Origin: Priapulus caudatus | Taxonomy: Eukaryota > Priapulida > Priapulimorpha > Priapulimorphida > Priapulidae | Length of the DNA stretch: 39,517 nucleotides | Assembly: GCF_000485595.1 (NCBI RefSeq) | Contig: NW_014577788.1 | Coordinates: 3,190 to 42,706 of the forward strand | Direction of reading: 5' to 3' | Shown: positions 1 through 12,169 of the stretch, piece after piece | How positions within the stretch are numbered: the first letter of the stretch is position 1 | Layout of the letters: each line of letters opens with the position of its first letter | Made by a program: the position numbers and the translations under genes | The notes under the pieces: model-generated | The model's database searches: none | Told to the model about the DNA's origin: nothing | Seen by the model: only the letters and a program-made list of their open reading frames with translations

Positions 1-27
1 CACACACATACACACACACACCACCAC

Positions 28-71
<44 letters not shown>

Positions 72-99
72 CCACACACACGCCACACACGTACACACA
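1..99. repeat. (CA)n microsatellite with interruptions
   Basis: CA repeats are interrupted by ATAC, CACC, GCAC and ACCC. The same 99 bases with the same interruptions recur at 3561-3659 at a constant offset of 3560. Confidence 0.95.
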
Positions 100-1560
100 A
101 TGTGTGTATACATATACATATAAATAAATAAATAATTATATATATATATGTACGCGTGTATATATGTCACTCCTTCTATGTAAAGTGGCAGTCCGGGGTA
201 TTCTTAGATTCTTGGGCGGCGCGATACTGCGCAGACGCACGCGAGCCTAATGGAACCGCGGGATCAAAGGAAACCGCGCGCAGACGCGCACTTCGCGTGC
301 CCTGACGCTACTGCTGCGTGCGTGTTGTCATGACGACTCCTTCCAACTTCACGCACGCACACACGCACGCACGCACACACACACACGCACGCATGCACGC
401 ACACCGTCGCCATCCCTCCTCCGCGGGTTCGCATACTTTTTTTCTCTTCTTTCTTTTTCACGGCATCTGTTCGTCGCTGTGAATTATTCACGCGTCGCGA
501 TGACGTCATTGACGCGTGTCCGCGCCGCGAAACTTTTCATCACGTCGCGCTTTGTGCCGTAGCGCGCCAACCAGCAGCAGACAGGACGGCAATACTGCGG
601 CAGTGCTGATCATATCTCTCGTCACTGCAGCTACTGATTATGCGCACGAGCGGGTTAGAGGAGAAACAGCGTCAGCGGCGGCGCTCGGCAGAGCATGATG
701 CTGCTGCTGCTGCTGCTGCCGTCGTAGCAAACGTAGGAAAACGAACAACTTTTGCCGGATCGCAGGTTTTGCTTCCGGCACGGCACCTCCGCTGCCGCTG
801 CCGCTGCCGCCGCAGACACGTGATCAGTACGTGACGACACGTGACAGCTGGCACCACGTCGTCAGTGACTACAGATGGCCAGAGAGAGAGAGAGAGCGCG
901 GCGGTTGCGGCGACGCTACGTAGGGGAGGGGTGGAGGAGATGAGAGAGGGGCAGAGAAGAAAGGAAGGTCGATGAGAGGACGACACGAGGAGTGCTGTTT
1001 CTCTGGCGGGGGGTCGCGTATGGTAGGGAGGGAAAAGATGAGAAGGAAACGAAAAAAAGGAGCGCCATGGGAGGAAGATGATGGTTAGAAAAGAGGTGGA
1101 GCGGTAGGGAGGATTAGAATAGATGCGCAAAGCAGACTGACGGGGTGAGAAGGAGAGGAAGGTAAAGCGTTGGGGGAAGGGGAGGCGCACTTTGTTCTGT
1201 GTTACGCAATAGATACGCAAAGGATGAAGAAACAAAGCGATGAAGTAGAGAGTAAAGTATGTAAGTAAGCGCACAGATGAAGTAAAAGACAAAGACATGA
1301 AAATGAATAAAAAATATTTAGAAGAAAGAATGAATGTTAGAATGAATAAATGAAACAAAAGATAACAATAACAAGCAATTGAACAAAGTAGCGGTGTATG
1401 ATGGCACCGTTGGTCAATAACGCATTTCTCGATTCTCGTCCTTCAGTAATTCAGGGTGGGCGCTCATACCGCTGGCGCACTATCTCAGAACGACAGCTAA
1501 CCTGATCACTCCTCACCTAATTCTACGTATCATCGCTAGAGTGTTATAGATACGTATAGG
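100..1560. other. No gene seen: AT stretch, then CpG-rich and purine-rich sequence
   Basis: 100-160 is a TA/AATA-rich stretch. 220-860 is GC and CpG rich, with one TGACGTCA at 501-508, a (CTG)n run at about 693-720 and two CACGTG boxes (817-822 and 838-843) with TACGTGAC between them. 870-1160 is strongly purine-rich on the plus strand. The open frames here have biased low-complexity composition and no recognisable domain. The CpG-rich part could be a promoter, but nothing downstream confirms it. Confidence 0.5.
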
Positions 1561-1719
1561 CGTTCGCTAATGCGTCACACCGACGTCTGTAATAGAAAGA
1601 TTCACGCGCGCTCCCAGCGGCTGCATAACTGTGCATCCCGATGCAACATGGGCGCTACTGGATCTCTCTCGAACATCGCGCCCCGTTCTTTTTGATACAT
1701 TATACTTACCCACGTACGA

Positions 1720-1877
1720 ACGCAGACACGAACACGCACGCACACGTATACACCTACGCACGCACACACGTATGCATAAGCGCGGCGGCGCACACGCACA
1801 CGTACGCACGCCCACACGCGCGCACATACGTACGCACACGCACACGAACGTACACGTACGCACGCACACGCACACGC

Positions 1878-1939
<62 letters not shown>

Positions 1940-1967
1940 ACGTACGTGCACGTACGCACGCACACGC

Positions 1968-2026
<59 letters not shown>
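1720..2026. repeat. (CA)n and (CACG)n low-complexity array
   Basis: Two long pure CA blocks (about 1884-1928 and 1974-2024) lie inside CGCACACG and ACGTACGC variants. The short block ATGCATAAGCGCGGCGGCG at about 1772 is the reverse complement of the unit repeated at 5050-5135. Confidence 0.93.
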
Positions 2027-2029
2027 AGC

Positions 2030-3080
2030 TCGTACGGGTCTGCCAGCGTGCGCGCGCGCCTGTCTGACATCCACGCTCTGCACGCGCATCATAAATTTCT
2101 ATCGTCGTGTACTGACCCTTGAGGACCGATACAGTGCGGCGTGTCGGGGGCGGGCATGCGTGCCCGATGGATCGTGTAAGGCGGGAGAGAGATAGCGACG
2201 TCCGTGCGTGGTCGCATCCCAGCACCGACGCGCCGACACTGCCGCCACGCAGCAGGACAATTCACAACCACATGCCGACGAAACGTGATGGAATCGATGC
2301 ACGAAATCGACGTATAGCGACGAGACATTAACTCGAGCGCGATTGAAATCTCATTTGAATATCGCATTGTAAGAATATTAGAGTCACGTGAATGTACTAT
2401 ACTATGTTTACTCATGGCGGCGTATCTATCTATCTATAGAAAGTTTCCGATAACTATTCTATAAGAGTTTGAGCAGAGAGAGCATCACGGTTAAATAACT
2501 CTAATCAGCATGTTGGTCGTGAAGTTATAAATAATATCGAATGCGGTGATCCAACGCAGACAAAATATCTCGATCCCGTGGCCATATTTCCTCTAGTGCG
2601 TATTGATTCTCCGTTTATTGGCAATTCGCCCGAACAGAAGCTAACCGCATGGGTGTATCAGCCACGCTAATAATCAGCAATCTCGCTGCATATAGGTAGC
2701 CTCACGTAGCATATTCTAATATTGCACGAAGATTTCAACACGGTTATATCCGCTGAGGAATTTCGAGCTTGCATGTAACTACACTAACATGGCGCCATTT
2801 TTACTCATCCCTTTGAGATATACAGTACTCCGTCACCTTACCGACACGATACGCGAATTCACCACATTTAATTTATTGCATGGAGCTCATATATTATGCT
2901 ATAATGTGCTAGATTATAATTTCGAGATGTTAGCATATCTCAGGATGCCGCACTGCGACTGCTTACTGTGTGGATTTGCGTCCTAATTGATTAATCATTA
3001 ATGCAGCGTTAACGGCAAGTTAGTGCGCTCAAGGGTGGATAGCATGACATTGCCGCGTTGGCTAAATATGTGCGCTGTGG
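2030..3080. other. No gene seen: unique sequence
   Basis: Mixed-composition sequence that becomes AT rich from about 2330. I see no splice-bounded exon with a recognisable domain, no RNA gene and no repeat beyond short ATCT runs near 2426. Confidence 0.4.
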
Positions 3081-3089
3081 TCGAGTATG

Positions 3090-3587
3090 CGCGTATGAAC
3101 GCACGTGTGTAGGTGAGTGTGCGTGCGCGCGCGTGTGTGTGTATTTGGTTGTATGCGTGCGTGCTTGCGTGTGTGTGTATGCCGACCTATGCATATAAAG
3201 CGCCAGCCTATTAAAGAGGAGTGTAATATCACGCTTGAACACGCGTGTGCGAGAATGATTATCTAGAATTCCCCCGCGCATGTCTGACACGTACATGCGT
3301 TAATACTCTCACACAATTGCTTAAAGCTACACACATTTATTAGTAATTTCGTGCAGTGTGGGTGTCGTAGGATCGTGCGCTCACACACACGCGCACAAAC
3401 TCACGCACGTACGCACGCGCATGCGCATGCACGCACACATACATGCACGCACGCACGCACACACACACATGCGTACATACTCACACGCGCACGCAAACGC
3501 GCGCACATACGCGTACATACCACACTTACAAACACACACACACACGCGCGCACGCACGCACACACACATACACACACACACCCACAC

Positions 3588-3631
<44 letters not shown>

Positions 3632-3671
3632 CCACACACACGCCACACACGTACACACACGTACGCACACA

Positions 3672-3703
<32 letters not shown>

Positions 3704-3723
3704 CACGCACACGCACACGTACA

Positions 3724-3759
<36 letters not shown>

Positions 3760-3760
3760 C
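3090..3760. repeat. GTGC/CACG and (CA)n low-complexity tract
   Basis: GTGTGCGTGC-type sequence at 3100-3180 is followed by CACG/CA arrays from 3375 to 3760. The second part includes the copy of 1-99 at 3561-3659 and a pure (ACGC)n run at 3660-3760. Confidence 0.9.
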
Positions 3761-4121
3761 ACAAATCTAGGAGAGCAACGAGCTCCATGCCACGCCAAGC
3801 GCGCGAACACTATACCAGTAATTTCGACAGTGTAATGCAGGGGGAGAACGGCGCGCTGCACACATCCTGCTGCTGGTGGTGGTGGAGGGTGGATTAGCAA
3901 GCGTTGAGCCGACTGCTGCGTCACGCTCTGCCGACCTCGGCGCGATCGTTAGCACCGCCGACAGCGCCACCGCCGCCGCCGCAGCAGCAGACGCGCCGTA
4001 CGGCAGCGCGCGCGCGTGATTAAGGCGAATGATCGCTAAACATGCCGCCGGCGGCGCTGCGGGGCCGACGTCCTGTGTTCAGACAATGCACGTCGGCGCC
4101 AGAGTCATCGTCAATGTGGCC

Positions 4122-4492
4122 CAGGCCGCCCGCCCGCACGCACGCACGCACGCACGCCCGACCGCTCGCTCGCTCGCCCGCTTGCCCGCACACACGCACG
4201 CCCGACCGCTCGCCCGCACGCACGCACGCACGCACGCCCGCACGCACGCACGCACGCCCGCTCGCTCGCTCGCTCGCCTGCTTGCCCGCACACACGCACG
4301 CCCGACCGCTCGCCCGCACGCACGCACGCACGCACGCACGCACACACGCCCGCACGCCACGCACACACGCCCGCACGCACGCACGCACGCACGCCCGACC
4401 GCTCGCCCGCACGCACGCACGCCCGCACGCCTGCACGTTACGCACGCCCGTACGCACGCCCGCACGCACGCACGCACGCACAACCGACCGCA
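4122..4492. repeat. Tetranucleotide array ACGC/CCGA/CTCG, with larger repeat units
   Basis: Runs of (CGCA)n are broken by CCCGACCGCTCGC and CTTGCCCGCACACACG. The blocks from 4150 and 4260 repeat at about 110-bp spacing. The Arg/Ala/His frames here are a by-product of composition. Confidence 0.92.
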
Positions 4493-4649
4493 CGTTCGCG
4501 CTTAGAACACAGAGAATAACTAGACAGAGGGCACTCAAAGAGAGTGCATACCTCCGCGAGCGTACATTGTGTTATAACAGCTGGCTCGCTGCTGGCTGCT
4601 GCTGACTGCACGCCTTAAGGCGAGCTGGTGCTGAATCGATCGCGCCAAC

Positions 4650-4716
4650 GCTACACACACACACGAACACACACACGAACACACACACGAACACACACAC
4701 GAACACACACACGAGA
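4650..4716. repeat. 12-bp tandem repeat ACACACACACGA
   Basis: About five to six near-perfect copies of a CA-rich dodecamer with one CGA interruption each. Confidence 0.92.
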
Positions 4717-4805
4717 GCGATTACATTACCTCCCTGCAACTCCGTTGCGCGGAGGTAATCATCGCCCACGAAGCTAACGCATGCGGCTCTGTTTCACGAG
4801 CACAG

Positions 4806-5140
4806 CGCGCGCGCAACACTGCATGCGCATACATGTATTTACGTATATAGAAGTGGAGCGCGCGCGGAACGCTGCGCATATACATGTATTTACGTATATA
4901 GAGGTGGAGCGCGCGCGTCTGTCTCTATCATATATACGACTCCGTTACAGTGCGTGTACGCGCCCGCCGCACTTATAGATACGTGTGTGTGCGTGTGTGT
5001 GCGTGCGCGCCGCGCGTGCGTGCGCATGCGTGTGTGCGTGCGTACGTGTACATACGTGCGCGCCGCCGCGCTTATGCATGCGTGTGTGCGTTCGTACGTG
5101 TACATACGTGCGCGCCGCCGCGCTTATATATGCGTGTGTG
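4806..5140. repeat. Short tandem duplications of 51 bp and about 52 bp
   Basis: ACATGTATTTACGTATATAG occurs at 4831 and again at 4882 with flanking GTGGAGCGCGCGC. A second unit containing CGCGCCGCCGCGCTTAT is repeated at about 5059 and 5111, with a variant at about 4968. No gene is visible. Confidence 0.8.
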
Positions 5141-5600
5141 CGTGCGTACGTGTGCGCGCGTGCGTGTGTTCGTGTTTCGTGTGCGTATGGCGTGTGCGTG
5201 TGCGTGTGCGTGTGCGTGTGCGTGTGCGGTTGCGTGTGCGTGTGCGGTGCCGTGCTGCGTCGTGCGCGCCGCGGCGCGCGTGTGTGTGTGTGTGTGTGTA
5301 CGTGCTGCGTGTGCGTGTTGCGGGCGTGTGCTTGTGTGCGTGTGCGTGTGCGTGCTGCGGGTGCATGTGCGTGTGCGTGTGCGTGCGCGTGCGCGTGCGC
5401 GCGTTGCGTGTGCGTGTGCGTGTGCGTGTATGTGTGTGGGTGTGTGCGTACGTGTGCGTGTGCGATGCGTGCGCGTTGTGTGCGGCGCTGCGCTGTAGCG
5501 TGCGTCGTGGCTGGCTATCGCGCGTACGTGACGTGCGTGCGTGCGTGCGTACTGCGTGTGTGTGCTACGTGCGTGCGTCGCGCGCGTGCGTGCATGCATG
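4981..5600. repeat. GTGC/GTGT low-complexity tract
   Basis: Long GTGTGC, GTGC and CGTACG runs. Long Cys/Val/Arg frames here reflect the period and not coding. Confidence 0.9.
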
Positions 5601-5614
5601 CGTGCGGTGTACGC

Positions 5615-5770
5615 TGCGTACTGGCGGGCGCCGGAGCGCTGGGTGGGGGCGGTCGCCGGGGCGCTGGGGGGGGCGGGCGCTCGGGGGGCGGGGGCCGGGG
5701 GCTGCGGGCCGCGCCGAGAGCGAGGGCGCAGCAGACGGGGGGGGGGCCGCCGGGGGCGCGGCCGGGCCGT
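5615..5770. other. Very G-rich block with many runs of three or more G
   Basis: Dense G runs on the plus strand (up to nine G near 5738-5746) give strong G-quadruplex potential. It contains no coding signal. It may also be a poor-quality sequence stretch. Confidence 0.55.
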
Positions 5771-5869
5771 GTGCGTGCGTTGCCTTGCCGTGCGTGTGTT
5801 TGTGTGTGTGCACGGCCGCCGTACGCTCGCGGGTCGTACGTACGCGCCTGTGTAAATCACGCGGGTTGC

Positions 5870-6920
5870 ATGGTGGGCGTACGCGCCGTGTGTGTAAATG
5901 GCAGCGGCGTGTGATGGCAGGGCTACTCGCGGCGTGTGTGTGCGCGCGTGCTGTAAATGGCACGCGCGTGCAGGCGGGTGCGTACGCGCGTGTGTGTGCG
6001 CGCGTGTTGTAATGCACTGCGGGTGCCATGTCGTCGACGTGTTTTGAGCGAGCGCCTGTGTAGCATCGCGTGGCTAAGCTAGGATTACGGTACGTGTTTC
6101 GACAGCATCGCTTAAAGCGCCGAGGAGCAAGAGAGCGTTGCTCGTATAGCGCGACAGGCGTGCATCCGAGTGTGCCTATCGTGCGGATATCCGCAAAACA
6201 CGCCCCTTCCACACACACACACCCCTCTTACTCACGCACGCACGTACCACGCTGGTACGACGCACACGCACTCGCACACACTCGCACGCGCGCACGCACG
6301 CTGACGCACACACGCCACACAAACGCGCGCGCGCTAAGCACACACTCACAGGACACGCACCGCAGCAAAAACACACGCTCACACACACGCGCATGCACCA
6401 GCAACACACACACCCACACGATGGCACGACGGGCGCGCACCACGCCACGCGCCGACGCCTACAGTTTCACGGCGATGCTTGCTGTTAGCGTCGAACCTCG
6501 TTCGTCTGCGTTGTCAGCGGAGCCGCGCGCCGCACGTCTAGCGGCCAGCGGCTAGCTACGCGCCAAAAAATAATGTCGCTTACGCAGCCGAGCCAGCCTT
6601 GCTCACCAACGGGGAACGGGTGGCGCCACCTATCGGCGAGACGCCTGACCGTTTCCGCGTTCTCGTTCATGTCGGCCGCGGGTGCGCGCTTGGTGCGCGG
6701 CGCGTAAAACCGCGCGCGTGAAGAACCCTGTGCGCCGTAAAAACAATGTAACATCACGCGCTAAAAGCATTTTTCGGTTCGCGGAGAGCCAGTAAGACCG
6801 CTGCGACAAAAGATCTACTAGCTCTCAGCCTCTCACTCTGACTATACCCCGACGCGCGCATGCACAAACGAGAGGCGCGCACACACACACGCGCACACAC
6901 ATGCGCGCGCCATGCACGCT
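5870..6920. other. Segment A copy 1: mixed sequence with CA tract
   Basis: It aligns with 29886-30750 along its length with many one-base gaps. It holds TAAATG/GTGTGCGCGCGTG repeats at 5870-6010, a CACG tract at 6220-6420, and a unique part to about 6860. No exon was recognised in either copy. Confidence 0.65.
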
Positions 6921-6924
6921 GTTG

Positions 6925-9477
6925 TTCACGCGCAATGCTAGCGTTATATGTTCTCACGCGCACATGCTTACGTTCTATGTTCTCACGCGCCCATGCTACG
7001 TTATATGTTCTCACGCGCACATGGTACGTTATTTGTTCTCACGCGGCACATGTACTTATTGATCTCACGCGCCCACCATGTACGTTATGATGTTCTCACG
7101 CGCACATGTACGTATATGTTCTCACGCGCACATGTACGATATATGTTCTCACGCGCACATGTACGTTAATGTTCTCAGCGCGCACATTGTACGTATATAT
7201 TGTTCTCACGGCGCCGCACATTGACGTTATATGTTTCTCACGCGCCACATGCTACGTTATTTGCTTCTCATGCGCGCACATGTACGTTAATATGTTCTCA
7301 CCGCACATGTTACGTTATATGTTCTCACGCGCACATGTAACGTTATATGTTCTTCACGGCGCCACATGCTTACGTTATATGTTCTCACGCGTACATGTAC
7401 GTTATTTGTTCTCACGCGCACATGTAACTACGTTAGTATGTTCTCACGCGCACATGTACGTTAGTATGTTCTCACGCGCAACATGTACGTTATATGTCTC
7501 TCACGCGTACATGTACGTTTATATGTTCTCACGCCCCATGTACGTTATTTTTTGTTCTCACGCGCACATGTACGATATATGTTCTCACGCGCACATGTAC
7601 GTTATATGTTCTCACGCGCAACATGTACCATTATATGTTCTCACGCGTACATGTACGCTTATAGTTCCTCACGCGCACATGTACGTTATGATTGTCCTCA
7701 CGCCCACATGTACGTTATATTTCTCACGCACACATGTACGTTATTATGTCCTCACGCCCACATGTACGTTATATGTCTCACGCCCACATGTACGTTATAG
7801 TTCTCAGCGCGCACATGTACGATATATGTTCTCACGCACACATGTACGTTATATGTTTTCTCACGCGCACATGTTACGTATAGGGTTCTCACGCCGCACA
7901 TTACGTTATTATGTTTCTCACGCGCCACATGTACGTTATATGTTCTCACGCGTACATTGTACGTTATATGTTCTCACGCGCACGTGTACGTTATATGTTC
8001 TCACGCGCACGATGTTACGTTATAATGTTCTCACGCGCGAATGCTACGTTATATGCCTCTCACGCGCCAAATGTACGTTATATGTTCTCACGCGAACATG
8101 TACGTTATTTGTTCTGCACGCCGCACATGCTACGTTTATATGTTCTCACGCCGCACATGCTACGTTATATGTTCTCAACGCGCACATGTACGTTATATGT
8201 CTGCACGCCGTACATGCTTACGTTATAATGTTCCGACGCGCCACATGCTACGTTATTTGTTCTCACGCGCACATGTACGATATTCTGTCTCACGCGCACA
8301 TGCTACGTTTATTTTTTTTTTTTTATGGTTTTCTCCCAAAAACGCGCACATTGTACGTTATATGTTCTCAGCGCGCACATTGTAGCGTTAATAGTTTCTC
8401 ACGCGCACATGATACGTTATATGTCCTCACGCCACATACGTTATATGTTCTCACGCACACATGTACGTTAATATGTCCTACGCCCACATGTACCGTTATG
8501 AATGTCCTCACGCCCAATGTACGTTATATTGTTCACGCCACAATGTACGATATATGCTTCCACGCACACATGTACGTTTATATGTTCTCACGCGCACATG
8601 TACGTTATATGTTTCACGCGCACATGTACGTATAATGTTCTCACGCGCAACATGTACGGTTATATGTTCTCACGACGTACATGCTACGTTATATGTTCTT
8701 CACGCGCACAATGTACGTATAGTTCTCACGCGCCACATGTACTTATATGTTCTCACGCGCACATGTACGTTATATGTTCTCACGCGGCCAAATGTTACGC
8801 TTATCTGTTACTCACGCGCACATGTACGTTTATTATGTTCTCACGCGCAACATGTAGATACGTTTATATGTTGCTTACGCGCACATGCTACGATTATATG
8901 TTCTCACCCGCGCACATGCCCCTACGTTATTTGTTCTCACGCGCACATTGTACGATATATGTTCTCACGCACACAGTGTACGTTATATTTTCTCACGGCA
9001 CATGTACGTTATATGATCTCAGGCACATATGTACGTTATAATGCTTCTCACGCGACATGTACTTATGTTGTTCTCACCGGCGCACATGTACGTTATATGT
9101 TCTCACGCGCAATGGACGAATCATATGTTCTCACGGCGCACATGTACGTTATATGTTCTCATGCGCAACATGTACGGTTATATGTTCTCAGGCACATATG
9201 TACGTTATATGTTCTCACGCGCACATGTCACGGCTTTAATATTGTTCTCACGCCGCCACATGTACGTTAATATGCTTCTCACCGCGCCCACATGTACCGT
9301 TATTTGTTCTCACGCGCACATGGAGTTATATGTTCTCACGCGCACATGTACGTTATATGTTGCTCACGCGCCACATGTACGTTATATGTCTATGCGCCAC
9401 ATGTACGTTATATGTTCCACGCGCACATGTACGTTATATGTTCTCACGCCCACATGTACATTGTGTGTTCTCAAACG

Positions 9478-9530
<53 letters not shown>

Positions 9531-9580
9531 GCACACATACATGTACACTATTGTTCTCACGCGATCATGTACGACATTTG
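6925..9580. repeat. 27-bp satellite array, roughly 90 copies
   Basis: The unit begins TTCTCACGCGCACATGTA and ends TTATATG. Most copies carry one or more single-base gains or losses. Because 27 is divisible by three, frames stay open for hundreds of codons and read as a MFSRAHVRY-like nonapeptide. The array is interrupted by a T-rich patch at 8309-8340 and, near the right end, by a pure (CA)n block at 9478-9530. It is absent from the copy 2 locus. Confidence 0.96.
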
Positions 9581-9619
9581 TCACCACGAAGGAGAAAAGG
9601 CGTGTGTATGACAGTGGGG

Positions 9620-9620
9620 A

Positions 9621-9661
<41 letters not shown>

Positions 9662-9662
9662 T
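9620..9662. repeat. (GA)n microsatellite
   Basis: A pure GA run of about 36 bp inside purine-rich sequence. Confidence 0.9.
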
Positions 9663-9669
9663 GTGTGCG

Positions 9670-11381
9670 TGGGTGGCGGGTGGAAGAGGCTCAATCCATA
9701 TTTACCACTCTCAGAAAACAAAGTGTTAGTTTGTCCTGCGCGTGGTGCGTGTGTACGTGTAGAAGCAGCTCGTCTACAAGCGCTGGTTTAGTATCGCGCA
9801 CGCCAACCGTCAGTGTGAGTCGATATCGGCTGCCTAGCCTGCCTGTCCACGCCTTCACCACGCCAGCTAGCTGCTGCAATGGCGTGCGGCTGAAAGACGC
9901 GCAAAATTCATATATTTATCCAGCGTCTATGCAAGGGCAACTCGTGGACTGTGTGTGCAAGATTTTAAACTACCGTTTTCAGCTAATAATGCAAGCGCCA
10001 TTTCGCATTCAATTGCACATGGCGTTACTGATACTTAGATAACTCATCAGTTCTGAATCGTGTTAAAACTGGTTTTCCGTACCATGACGATGCGAGAATA
10101 TCATCCCAATGCTTTCCGAAAGCCCCATGCAACTATGCACAAAGAAACAAAATATTTACTCCCATCTAGGAAATGTCTGTCCAGCGACGTCGATTAATTT
10201 CATGTGTACAGTAAAGAAAAAGAGAGAAAAAAAACATTATTTTAATAATACTATTTTTTTAAATCTTTATTGCATTTCATACTTTTACTATTACAACAAC
10301 TGAAATACTTATACCCATGAATTTCTGAACTTAGCTAACGTATGCATAATGACCTCTGCTCAAAAGCAAGCTTTGTTGCCGACTGGTCTAGAGATAAGAG
10401 CCAGTTTACACGACGTGTATACGGAAGTGTTTCTCTTACATGGTTAAAAAGACTGATTAATACGGTTCGTCTTTTGCGCAAATGAGGAATCGTTCACACT
10501 GCAAGGCAGTTTCTCATAAATGTACCAGAAACTATTTTAATAGAGGAGCTTATTGTGAAGCGTGCCTGATTGCCGATAATAAGGAGGCAATGTTCAACCA
10601 TGTTATGAGTTATAGGTAGCCATTTTATTACTGCCTTATGTTGCTATGTGACGTCATCAACGATGTACATATACGGTATCGATATATGAATCTTATATCG
10701 TAACATTCCCCTTCCTTTGAAGTTAAATACAATCCCCTTTAACAAACCATGTTCTAATAAATTGTACAATATAATGCCATTGACCATAACACGAAATGCT
10801 ATACTTTTCTAAACTTCTTAATTAACCTTGCTTATTTTAATAACACTTTAAATTAATAAATGTTTGTCCATACTATTATACTGCGGCCATTCGAGAGCGA
10901 TTAGCGTAACAATGTACTCAAGTAAGCTTATATTATTTCAGTGTACTTCCCTATGGTTCCTATAAGACATATTATTAACTCTCAAGAAAACCTTAACAGG
11001 TAACACATGGATCCAATAACTTGCTTGACCCAACAACAAATATAACAATAACGGCAGTCTTTTGACACTGCCATATCCTTCAACTACATAACACATTGGG
11101 GGCCAACTTTGTGCCCTCCTCCCTTCCTTAAAAAATAAATAATGCAAAAGAATAATATTTGCTTACGATGAGCGCTAAAGAGCTGTGTAAGAAGCTGACC
11201 CCATTGTGGTATAGTGAGTAGCCTTTGAAATATAAAAAAATAGCTAAACTAGATTCAATGAATTGTATATAAAATATGAAATATAGCTTTTTACATACAG
11301 AACTGTGTGATTCCATTATATCAGGAGTGATCTCTATATTGTCTATAATAATCTATTATTATTCACTCCTGATTATATCCA

Positions 11382-11418
<37 letters not shown>

Positions 11419-12165
11419 TTAAGGATACTCTCAAGGTTTTAGGCAAAATTTTACCGATTTTTCATTTTCAATTTTATTATTTCAACACTATGTGCCACCT
11501 TCGTACATGCTCATTTCTTCATATAACGGTACATGTGAACTGTCAGAGCGATTTGACTGCCCGCGTACATGTGTAGTAAGCAGCGGCTGACGTCATGATG
11601 ACGTCAGAGACATGATACAACCACTATATTCACTAAGCCAGTATCATTCAGCGTCAACCTTGCTACAGCTGTCATTACATGTATTCATGTACATTCATGT
11701 ACATCTGCTAGTGATCCAACAAGTATCCCACGCCCAAAATAGTTCTAACACCTCGCAACACACCTTACTGTAGTGCGGTACAAGGCGCGCGTTTGTTGAC
11801 ATATTAGCTTTGTGACGTCAGGATGAGCGGAGTTCGCGCGTTCTCCGATGGTAACCTCGTAATTTCTCAGAATTTCTCAAGGTGCATGGAACATTTTACC
11901 AATTTAGTGGTGACAGTTAGTCATGGATATGTCGCAGTAAGTACTAACAATAGATATTTCACATACGTTCATCCATTTTGCACACAGGCGGTCAATCATT
12001 GTGAAAAATAGAAAAACACTGATTTCTCCGTTTCGATTTCTGACATAGTAGCCGATGTATAAATGGAATATTGATATTTCTCTGTGATACAACTCGGATT
12101 AATTTAATTTTACACTCGTTTTAATGGTAACATATTGCTGTAAAGATGTGCGTCAGGCATTGTTA
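9670..12165. other. No gene seen: AT-rich unique sequence, possible LTR edge on the minus strand
   Basis: The sequence is AT rich and largely free of tandem repeats. On the minus strand near 10700-10725, a purine tract AAAGGAAGGGGAA is followed by TGTTACGATATAAG, which resembles a polypurine tract next to an LTR start. No retroelement protein was recognised beside it. An 11-bp inverted repeat (ATCAGGAGTGA, 11320-11330 and 11363-11373) forms a small hairpin next to a (TA)n run at 11380-11420. TGACGTCA occurs at 10649, 11588, 11599 and 11813. Confidence 0.4.
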
Positions 12166-12169
12166 TTAA

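Noticed and set aside
672-1358. 228-codon minus-strand frame rich in Phe, Ser and Leu
   Set aside because: It is the complement of a purine-rich tract. No recognisable motif or splice structure was found, and composition alone explains the open frame.
5615-5770. Coding exon in the G-rich block
   Set aside because: Homopolymer G runs and Gly/Arg/Ala-only peptides show no domain, and the block may be low-quality sequence.
4954-6012. 352-codon Cys/Val/Arg-rich frame
   Set aside because: This is GTGC/GTGT low-complexity sequence. All frames on both strands are open and the peptides are composition artefacts.
7106-8635. 509-codon open frame in the 27-bp satellite
   Set aside because: The period is a multiple of three and the peptide is a repeating nonamer. 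There is no start context, splice signal or domain, and frames shift with the unit indels.
6925-9580. CRISPR array
   Set aside because: The units are contiguous with no unique spacers and the context is a eukaryotic intron-rich locus.
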